Source: Candidatus Zhuqueibacterota bacterium (lineage in GTDB: Bacteria; SM23-31). Taken from it: DNA of 5,918 bases. Positions 1 to 5,813 of this stretch are shown piece after piece. The position numbers and the translations under genes are program-made. The notes under the pieces were generated by a model, which did not search any database, was not told where the DNA came from, and saw nothing but the letters and a program-made list of their open reading frames with translations. How positions within the stretch are numbered: the first letter of the stretch is position 1; the number at the start of each line of letters is the position of its first letter. The stretch covers positions 1-5,918 of the forward strand of contig JADFON010000131.1 of the NCBI GenBank assembly GCA_022562855.1, given 5' to 3'.

Positions 1-1568
1 GTTGTATTAGCGCTACCCATGTAAGTAACGTTCTTATCTTCAATAGCCAATCTTATTAATACATAATATTTGATCTCGTGATCCTTGATTTCAAATACTT
101 CCGGCGGTAATAAATATTTTTTCCGAATTTGTCTGTGCATAGTTTTATATATCCATCCTGAAGCTGAACCAAAAGGTATATCGTTCTCTAATTTTCCTTC
201 GATTGCCGGACTGACGATCCCCACTAACTTACCTTTAAAACCTTCAAGTCTGGTATTATATTGAACATACGAAAATATTCTTTGACTTTTTCTCAATCCA
301 TTGATGGTTTCTCTCAGATAAGGAATAAACTTTGGATTTCCGGTCGTACCACTTGTTAAATTATAAATGACCGGTTTTTCATAGTTGATTACAAAATCGC
401 CCGTTTTCATTTGTTTTTCAAAGTATGGTCGGAGGTCTTCAAAATCGTGAACAGGGACTAATTCCTTAAAATCATCATATGTTTTGATCTTTTCAAACGA
501 ATGTTCTTTCCCAAATTCTGTATTTTTATTTTTCGCAATGATCTTTCTTAAAACCTCATCCTGGATTGTTTTCGGATCTTTTGTTTTATTTAAAAACGAT
601 TTATAACTTGTATTTTTAATATATTTCATTCTCAAACTGATAAATAAATTTCTCAAAATGTCAGATAAATTCAAGTTAGGCAGACTCTTCTTATCTATCG
701 CCCCTATAAATGGTGTTTTCATTTGAGAATTAAAATCCAATGGGTAATCTTTATTAACTAATCCGAGTTGTTCTACCAATCTATTATTTGGAAAAAAAAA
801 TGTCCCAAACAATATATCCCATATTATGATGTTATTCCCATAATTTGAGTTTGATTCGCTGGATGCACGAGAGTGATGCCACCTATGCACCTCGGCGCTG
901 CTTATGATATAGTTCAGGAATCCGAACTTCAGTTCTATGTTACAATGTTGAAAAAACCCGTTAACGGCATAAAACACAAAGTAAAGAGCTAATACCTCCG
1001 GTTTGATTCCAATAATTATGAATGGAAGCGCATCAAACAAGAATTGAAGTCCCTTGTCAAAAGGATGAAATCTTCCAACATTCAACCAATACAACTTTTT
1101 AGGTGAATGGTGAACTGCATGAAGTTTCCAAAGTGGTTTTGTTTCGTGCAAAACCCTGTGAAGCCAATATCTGAAAAAATCTGCTATGAGGATCATTAAA
1201 ATTGCTTGAACACCGATATTTATATCATGTGGCCAATAATTTTGAAATTTTAATCCCGAACTGGCGGCAAAATTAATTAAAAGAATTGAAAAGAAAAATG
1301 TTAATGCTCGTGGAATTACCATTTGAACGAAAAGCATAAACAGCAGATCATTTTTTACATCGTTTTTGTTAGCGGTCCATTTTTCTTCGTGAGGATGGAA
1401 TAATTCAAGAAAGGTTACGAAACCGGCGCCTATTAATACGGGAATATAGGTATAAATAAAAACGGAAATCCCGGAGTTTTTCAAAACAAGAAACAACGCT
1501 ATACAAGATGCCATTACTACGGGATATGCTGACCATGACAAGGAATTTCTTAATACCGTAGAATTCAT
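1..1568 (-). CDS. Fatty acid hydroxylase/sterol desaturase - GH3 acyl-adenylase fusion (3' end beyond window)
   Basis: I translated the minus strand from ATG 1568; the frame is open for 522 codons to the left edge. Residues ~1-115 carry hydrophobic membrane segments. Residues ~120-287 are a membrane di-iron oxygenase domain of the sterol desaturase/fatty acid hydroxylase superfamily with all histidine boxes: HRVLH (H137, H141), HAVHH (H150, H153, H154) and HRWHH (H228, H231, H232), then the typical closing motif WDILFGTFFFP (250-260). From ~315 it continues as a GH3 domain: FGKEHSF near 355, VPVHDFEDLRPY, the ATP-binding TSGTTGNPKFIP (from T405), and PFGSASGWIYK. GH3 enzymes adenylate carboxylates and pass them to amines; the desaturase part oxidises C-H bonds of membrane lipids. 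Bacterial GH3 proteins are usually stand-alone, about 500 residues, so roughly 300 residues probably lie off the edge. The start directly follows the upstream stop codon. Substrate unknown; domain calls are firm, joint function is inference. Confidence 0.9.
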   Translation of the reverse strand, partial: MNSTVLRNSLSWSAYPVVMASCIALFLVLKNSGISVFIYTYIPVLIGAGFVTFLELFHPHEEKWTANKNDVKNDLLFMLFVQMVIPRALTFFFSILLINFAASSGLKFQNYWPHDINIGVQAILMILIADFFRYWLHRVLHETKPLWKLHAVHHSPKKLYWLNVGRFHPFDKGLQFLFDALPFIIIGIKPEVLALYFVFYAVNGFFQHCNIELKFGFLNYIISSAEVHRWHHSRASSESNSNYGNNIIIWDILFGTFFFPNNRLVEQLGLVNKDYPLDFNSQMKTPFIGAIDKKSLPNLNLSDILRNLFISLRMKYIKNTSYKSFLNKTKDPKTIQDEVLRKIIAKNKNTEFGKEHSFEKIKTYDDFKELVPVHDFEDLRPYFEKQMKTGDFVINYEKPVIYNLTSGTTGNPKFIPYLRETINGLRKSQRIFSYVQYNTRLEGFKGKLVGIVSPAIEGKLENDIPFGSASGWIYKTMHRQIRKKYLLPPEVFEIKDHEIKYYVLIRLAIEDKNVTYMGSANT

Positions 1569-1994
1569 TTATTGTTCGTTGTCTTTCACATATACAAAGC
1601 CACATAATATCAAATATGAGGCTAAAACAAAATGAAAACTTGTTGTAAGATAATTTACAAAGAATCTTGCTTCGCTAAGACCCATTAAACCAATTATTAA
1701 TCGCCCGATCATCATTATAAAGTAAATCGTACCAATAATAATAATAATTTTTCCCCTCTTGATATTTTGAAGTATATCATTTTTTCCAAATTTAATTGAA
1801 AATCTGAACATAGCAAGGATAATAATTAATTGCAATACTAATAGTAATTCATACGGCATTGAACCGCTGTGCCATGATTCAAAGGGCGGCAAAAATGAAA
1901 GCTCTTTAAATTTTGTGGTGATTTGTGCAAACACTCTAAAACAAAACAATGAAATTAAAATCCATTGAACTATTAAGATAGATTTTTTATTCAT
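1569..1994 (-). CDS. Small four-helix membrane protein of unknown function
   Basis: This is a 141-residue protein starting at ATG 1994 (MNKKSILIV). An in-frame TTG at 2003 would add three residues, but ATG is preferred because the TTG has no better upstream signal. Hydrophobic segments lie at about 6-23, 47-66, 82-104 and 115-135, so it is an inner-membrane protein with probably four helices. Between the first two is a loop with FLPPFESWHSGSMPYE, whose Trp, His and Pro residues look like a conserved family signature, though I cannot name the family. Its TAA stop is followed without a gap by the ATG of the desaturase-GH3 gene, so the two are almost certainly co-transcribed and translationally coupled. 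That suggests an accessory role (membrane partner, electron supply or lipid handling) for the oxygenase, which is inference. It is very AT-rich like its partner and unlike the genes to the right. Confidence 0.8.
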   Translation of the reverse strand: MNKKSILIVQWILISLFCFRVFAQITTKFKELSFLPPFESWHSGSMPYELLLVLQLIIILAMFRFSIKFGKNDILQNIKRGKIIIIIGTIYFIMMIGRLIIGLMGLSEARFFVNYLTTSFHFVLASYLILCGFVYVKDNEQ

Positions 1995-1999
1995 GATTT

Positions 2000-2013
2000 T
2001 CAATCCGTCAATC
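2000..2013 (-). repeat. Tandem 6-base direct repeat just upstream of the membrane protein start
   Basis: The minus strand reads GATTGACGGATTGA, two copies of GATTGA separated by CG, ending six bases before ATG 1994. It sits where ribosome binding would be expected, and the GGA inside it is the only Shine-Dalgarno-like stretch near this start. It could be a short regulatory site or chance in an AT-rich gap. Confidence 0.3.
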
Positions 2014-2044
2014 AGTGAACACCTTACCTATTTTTTGAATACTT

Positions 2045-2116
2045 TTATTTTTCTTCAGTAATTATAATTTTCTCAACGATCTCAGCCGCACATTCCCCAG
2101 GAATATACGATGGATT
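2045..2116 (-). pseudogene. Possible 23-codon coding remnant between the two gene blocks
   Basis: On the minus strand, codons 2116 to 2048 read NPSYIPGECAAEIVEKIIIT followed by EEK and then a TAA at 2047-2045. An in-frame TAA at 2119-2117 closes the frame upstream, and no plausible start codon is present. The stretch 2072-2101 is richer in GC than its surroundings and its translation looks like the amphipathic C-terminal end of an enzyme, so it may be the tail of a gene lost at a rearrangement. I cannot assign a family, and chance is a real alternative at this length. Confidence 0.2.
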
Positions 2117-2147
2117 TTAGAAAAAGATTTAACTTTCTTATTTACGA

Positions 2148-3917
2148 TCAGGCAGTTGATGCTTCTTTGGCTGGTTTGTTTTTTGGGGATTTGGTGAGTG
2201 TGGTCCAGTTCTTTTTCAGGTCCCTGATAAAATCTTTCTGGTCGTGGATTATCTGCGCGGTGGAGCCTTCTTTGAGGTTTAGGATGGTGTCGGTGATGGA
2301 GAAGAATTTTTCGAGTACCGGGTGGTCGGAGTTGAAAACGACATACGGCATACCGTAATTCGAGATATTCCTCAGCGCTTTTTCTTCCGGGATGTTGCCG
2401 AGATAGGTGAGGTCCATGGAAAAAGATTTGGACACGCGCCGGACAAGGTCTTCTGCTATAGCGCCGGCTTCTTCTTCATCGGCTTTATTGATGATCAAAC
2501 CGAACAGCGATGTTTTCAGCAGATCTTTAAGACTGCAGGCGTATGAATCGAATTGATGGATGGTTTTTTCTATGGTAGTATACGTGCGGTACATACTGCT
2601 ATTTCCGGATAACGACTTTTTACGATTTGACTGAGCTTCTTGCGGACTATTTTTCCCATTCCCGCTGAACAATAACTCGAAAACTCTTTGCTTGATAGCC
2701 GGTAATTCTTCTTTTATGTGCTCTATTGTCAGGTTTCCGTTTGCGGTTTCCGGTATATCAAGTTCATGCATAAAAGGAAGGACAGTCTCGCCGTAGAAAT
2801 CTTTGATCTTGTCAAATGTATTTTTCGATTTATCGATGTTTTTCAATTCTTCGAGCATGTTCTCAATCGTGTACCCCGTCCGGTGACAATTCCGGAATTT
2901 CTCAGCGGCGTCTAAGGCTTTGCCCGAAGATTTGAATCTCTTTTTCATCGGGAAATACAGCAGGCTGAGAATGAGGTTAAACACCGCCTCTACCGACGCC
3001 CTGTCGGGATTGATGACATATACTTTGCTCTTGATGCTGCTCAGAAAATCGAGAGTGTCTTTATCCGAACCCCCGCCAAAATCCGCAAGTTTCACGTGGG
3101 CGTCCGAATTATGCAGCATATACAATATCTCATTCTTCTTCCGGTAATACATCGAATTTGATTTCCGCACCGGGCTGGATGAAATGAAATTGAGACTTTC
3201 CAATGGCGTAATCTGCCGCAAGAGGTCCCATTTGAATGTATCAGGATCTTGATAGAAAATATCTTCAAGATAATGTTGAGGTTCGATTCCAAGCAAGAGC
3301 CGCTGGTCGGGTTTTCCGAAATCGAGATCGATGAGTTCGACAAGCTGGGGTTCGCTTTCCTGATGATTCCCAATATACCGGGTGATGAGCGAAACGATGA
3401 CGGCGATATTGTTTACCACAAGAGTTTTACCGGTTCCGCCTTTTGTCGAAGCAAACGCGATAAGATCGATTCCCCGGTTCGTGTTCATTCCATCAAGAAA
3501 TTCCTGGAAAATGGTATCCCTGGCTTTCACATTGGGACCGTTTTTCGTTGCAGGACTCTGACGGTCATATTTTTTTTTACTGAAATATTCGTTTCGTTCG
3601 CCTTCGGATTTTATTTCACTTCGAATCGTTAGAAACTGGATGGCTTTTTCCCGGTCTACGCTTTTGAGTTGCATTACAAGGTCGATAACATCGCCGCAAA
3701 CATCCGGGCAGACCCAGCATTTAAACGTATTACGCATTACATTGAACGTTAACGATGGAGCGCCGTTCTGCTCGACATGGTTTTCCAGCTTTATGCACGG
3801 AATGACGTTTTTGCTGACGATTAAACCGAATTCGCGCGCCACATCGATAATGCTGGTTGTCTTGAGGATTTTATCTACATCGAAGGCGCTGCCGGGATTG
3901 GGGATAATTTTACCCAT
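2148..3917 (-). CDS. CHC2 (DnaG-type) zinc finger fused to a MinD/ParA-like ATPase
   Basis: This is a 589-residue protein from ATG 3917 to TGA 2148; a longer frame from TTG 3986 is rejected because that TTG is the -35 box. Residues ~10-100 resemble the DnaG zinc-binding domain: a helix around SIIDVAREFGL, candidate ligands C41, H47, C67 and C70 (C-x5-H, then CWVC), APSL and GDVIDLVM after the second pair. Residues ~150-560 are a MinD/ParA-type NTPase: deviant Walker A STKGGTGKT (signature K159, P-loop K164), IDLD at 197-199, Walker B-like LADFGGG (D279), VINPDRASVEAV near 301, and GLIINKADEE (N477). Residues ~328-468 are a polar, helix-rich insertion. There is no signal peptide or membrane segment, so it is cytoplasmic. 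Such ATPases dimerise on ATP and position or regulate DNA, flagella or other complexes; the zinc finger suggests nucleic-acid or partner binding. It is probably monocistronic, with its own promoter. Exact role unknown. Confidence 0.9.
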   Translation of the reverse strand: MGKIIPNPGSAFDVDKILKTTSIIDVAREFGLIVSKNVIPCIKLENHVEQNGAPSLTFNVMRNTFKCWVCPDVCGDVIDLVMQLKSVDREKAIQFLTIRSEIKSEGERNEYFSKKKYDRQSPATKNGPNVKARDTIFQEFLDGMNTNRGIDLIAFASTKGGTGKTLVVNNIAVIVSLITRYIGNHQESEPQLVELIDLDFGKPDQRLLLGIEPQHYLEDIFYQDPDTFKWDLLRQITPLESLNFISSSPVRKSNSMYYRKKNEILYMLHNSDAHVKLADFGGGSDKDTLDFLSSIKSKVYVINPDRASVEAVFNLILSLLYFPMKKRFKSSGKALDAAEKFRNCHRTGYTIENMLEELKNIDKSKNTFDKIKDFYGETVLPFMHELDIPETANGNLTIEHIKEELPAIKQRVFELLFSGNGKNSPQEAQSNRKKSLSGNSSMYRTYTTIEKTIHQFDSYACSLKDLLKTSLFGLIINKADEEEAGAIAEDLVRRVSKSFSMDLTYLGNIPEEKALRNISNYGMPYVVFNSDHPVLEKFFSITDTILNLKEGSTAQIIHDQKDFIRDLKKNWTTLTKSPKNKPAKEASTA

Positions 3918-3957
3918 AAGAGAAGTACGTTTGTGAGGTGATTTGAAGCTATAGGAA

Positions 3958-3986
3958 AATATAAAAAAAAAGATAAGTCTTGTCAA
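3958..3986 (-). promoter_or_regulatory. Near-consensus sigma70-type promoter for the zinc finger-MinD gene
   Basis: The minus strand shows TTGACA (3986-3981), a 17-base spacer containing a run of T, and TATATT (3963-3958). That is a perfect -35, ideal spacing and five of six -10 bases. Transcription would begin near 3951, leaving a 5' leader of about 34 bases before ATG 3917, with no Shine-Dalgarno sequence in it. Confidence 0.65.
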
Positions 3987-4090
3987 GTGTTATTTATTGC
4001 AGAATAAGCATTTCGGGGGTTTTTCTCAACTGTTGTTTTAGGAGTTTCCATCTCCACGTGTGAAATTGTAACAAGTTATACAATACAATA

Positions 4091-4105
4091 TCCCGCTAAG
4101 CGGGA
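4091..4105 (-). terminator. Small GC-rich hairpin overlapping the hyuB stop codon
   Basis: TCCCGC (4091-4096) and GCGGGA (4100-4105) pair perfectly around a three-base loop, and the TAG stop of hyuB (4098-4096) lies in the loop and stem edge. On the minus strand it is followed by TATTGTATTG rather than a clean run of T, so it is at best a weak intrinsic terminator. It may instead protect the 3' end of the message. Confidence 0.35.
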
Positions 4106-5676
4106 CCGTATCCGCCTCCCCCCGGTGTTCTCAAGGTAAATACATCCCCCTTCTTAACGGATATATTGAATTTGGACGGGAGTTTGATCTTTTTCCCATT
4201 TTTTATAATGAAATTTTCACCGGTTTTACCGGAAGAACCTCCGTGAAGTCCGTATGGGGCATGCTTTCTGCGGTCGGAGAGAAGGCAGAGATTCGATTCG
4301 GTAAGGAATTCAAAACTTTTTTCGGTTCCGTCACCCCCTTTAAATTTACCTTTGCCTCCGGATCCTCTTCTGAAACCATATTTTTTCAGTCTTACCGGGA
4401 GTTGGTTTTCGAGCACTTCAACCGGCGAATTCATCGAATTTGTCATATGTGTATGAATCCCGTCAATCCCGTCTCTGTCGGGTCGGGCGCCCATCCCGCA
4501 TGCTACCGTTTCATAATAAGCGAACGGCTCCCCGGTGTCCGGGTGAATACCGCCAAATGTCATATTATTCATTGTGCCGCCCGAAGCCGCAGGGATCCTA
4601 TCCGGCATCGCTCCGGAAAGTGCGCCGTAAAGAACGTCAACTATTCTTTGAGAAGTTTCCACATTTCCGCCCGCTACCGCCGCCGGTCTCACGGCATTGA
4701 CGATCAATCCTTCAGGGGCGATAACCTTTAACGGAACCATACAGCCGTAATTGGATGGGATGGAATAATTGACCAGGGTTCTGAATACATAGAATACTGC
4801 TGACAGCGTAATTGCGTATACAGCATTAATCGGTCCCAGTGTTTGTGGGCCGCTTTCAGAAAAATCTATAACGGCATTTGTCCCATTTACCGTAATGGTA
4901 ACGGCTATCTTCACGGGATTATCTGAGAAACCGTCATCATCCATATAATCGGTAAACGAATAAGTCCCGTTTGGAATCCCCTTAATAAGAGCGCGGACCA
5001 TCCTCTCCGAATAATCCTGCAGCTCCTCCATATACCTGAAGACTTCAGCCTTGCCATTTTCTTTTACAATATCGAGAAGACGCATTTCGCCGACTCGTGC
5101 CGCCATATATTGCGCAAGCAGGTCGCCTTCGCGTTCATCGGGAGTACGGACATTCGCCAGCAGGACTTTCATAAATGATCGATCGATTTTGAAATTCTCT
5201 TCAAACTTGACCGGGGGAATTATAAAACCTTCCTGGTAGATTTCACGCGAAAGGGGCATCGAACCCGGAGTCATCCCGCCAATGTCCGAATGGTGAGCGC
5301 GGTTAGCCGTATAAAACGAAGGTGTGCGTTCTTTTGCCAGGAATACCGGACGGACAAGCGTTATATCCGGCAGATGCGTGCCGCCGTTAAACGGGTCGTT
5401 CAAAATCACCGTATCGCCCCTGTTCATCGTAACGTTCTTGATGGCGCTTTCCACAGACAAGGGCATAGAGCCGAGATGGACCGGCATATGTTCTCCCTGG
5501 GCAATCATCTTTCCGGCGCCGTCGAAGACCGCACATGAAAAATCAACACGCTCCTTTATATTCGGCGAAAACGAAGTTCTCTGAAGAGCGGCGCCCATCT
5601 CCTCCGCCACCGAAAAAAAACGGTTCTTGTAGATTTCCAGTTTTATCGGATCAAATTTTTTTGTCTGTTTTTTCAT
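4096..5676 (-). CDS. hyuB: Hydantoinase B/oxoprolinase family protein (HyuB-like)
   Basis: This is a complete 526-residue protein, the usual length for a stand-alone HyuB. The family supplies the beta subunit of ATP-dependent N-methylhydantoinases/5-oxoprolinases, which open cyclic imides and lactams; relatives are acetone and acetophenone carboxylase subunits. Family motifs run the whole length: NDPFNGGTHLPD (93-104), ANRAHHSDIGGMTPGSMP (124-141), EGFIIPP (149-155), DEREGDLLAQYMAARVGE (180-197), AGGNVETSQR (335-344), ASGGTMNNMTFGG (364-376), ETVACGMGARPDRDGIDGIH (389-408), LLSDRRKHAPYGLHGG (465-480) and the glycine-rich tail TPGGGGYGPA. The acid and histidine residues in the first two motifs are the likely metal/active-site region. 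It is cytoplasmic, with no signal peptide. The start is ATG 5676 (MKKQTKKFDP); no better upstream start or ribosome site is seen. HyuA, its normal ATP-binding partner, is not in the 242 bases upstream nor downstream, so the substrate cannot be inferred from context. Confidence 0.95.
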   Translation of the reverse strand: MKKQTKKFDPIKLEIYKNRFFSVAEEMGAALQRTSFSPNIKERVDFSCAVFDGAGKMIAQGEHMPVHLGSMPLSVESAIKNVTMNRGDTVILNDPFNGGTHLPDITLVRPVFLAKERTPSFYTANRAHHSDIGGMTPGSMPLSREIYQEGFIIPPVKFEENFKIDRSFMKVLLANVRTPDEREGDLLAQYMAARVGEMRLLDIVKENGKAEVFRYMEELQDYSERMVRALIKGIPNGTYSFTDYMDDDGFSDNPVKIAVTITVNGTNAVIDFSESGPQTLGPINAVYAITLSAVFYVFRTLVNYSIPSNYGCMVPLKVIAPEGLIVNAVRPAAVAGGNVETSQRIVDVLYGALSGAMPDRIPAASGGTMNNMTFGGIHPDTGEPFAYYETVACGMGARPDRDGIDGIHTHMTNSMNSPVEVLENQLPVRLKKYGFRRGSGGKGKFKGGDGTEKSFEFLTESNLCLLSDRRKHAPYGLHGGSSGKTGENFIIKNGKKIKLPSKFNISVKKGDVFTLRTPGGGGYGPA

Positions 5677-5733
5677 GATGATAAATCAACTCTTGTAAAT
5701 TTTGAAATAGATTTCGAAACCCCGGAATAAAGG

Positions 5734-5748
5734 CGCCACATAGTGGCG
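5734..5748 (-). repeat. Perfect hairpin in the hyuB leader
   Basis: CGCCAC (5734-5739) and GTGGCG (5743-5748) form a perfect six-base stem with a three-base loop, about 58 bases upstream of the hyuB start. The 10-base stretch at 5731-5740 (AGGCGCCACA) recurs with one mismatch at 5765-5774 (AGGCGCAACA). It could be an attenuator-like leader structure, the end of an upstream transcript, or a dispersed REP-like element; the sequence alone does not decide. Confidence 0.4.
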
Positions 5749-5783
5749 GGCAGGCTAAGTTTGTAGGCGCAACAAAATCTGAA

Positions 5784-5813
5784 ATTGTAATTTTTCTTTG
5801 CAAAGTTTGTAAA
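5784..5813 (-). promoter_or_regulatory. Possible promoter for hyuB
   Basis: The minus strand reads TTTACA (5813-5808), an 18-base spacer, and TACAAT (5789-5784), each box matching five of six sigma70 consensus bases. The spacer contains the perfect palindrome CTTTGCAAAG, a possible operator. The predicted leader of about 100 bases would include the hairpin at 5734-5748. In an AT-rich gap such matches arise by chance, so this is tentative. Confidence 0.35.

Noticed and set aside
1405-1605. 66-codon minus-strand frame across the membrane protein/hydroxylase junction
   Set aside because: It is out of frame with two better-supported genes that abut exactly here, and it shows no family features.
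2047-2076. Possible promoter for the membrane protein-hydroxylase pair (TTGAGA, then an AAAAAT-like -10; also a TATAAT at 2066-2061)
   Set aside because: The TATAAT has no -35 at usable spacing and the TTGAGA has only a poor -10; in such AT-rich sequence these matches are expected by chance.
2092-2104. Inverted repeat ATTCC-CCA-GGAAT as a terminator after the ATPase gene
   Set aside because: The stem is only five pairs and no run of T follows on the minus strand.
3249-3632. 127-codon plus-strand frame
   Set aside because: It lies antisense inside the well-supported zinc finger-MinD gene and has no recognisable motifs; it is a shadow of that gene.
3983-4051. 22-codon minus-strand frame (METPKTTVEKNPRNAY...) in the gap before the ATPase gene
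   Set aside because: The GGAG directly abuts the ATG, too close to act as a ribosome site, and the frame ends inside the -35 box of the next promoter. It is too short to support without conservation.
4243-4731. 162-codon plus-strand frame
   Set aside because: It is antisense to hyuB in a region where the minus-strand frame carries family motifs; it has no domain of its own.
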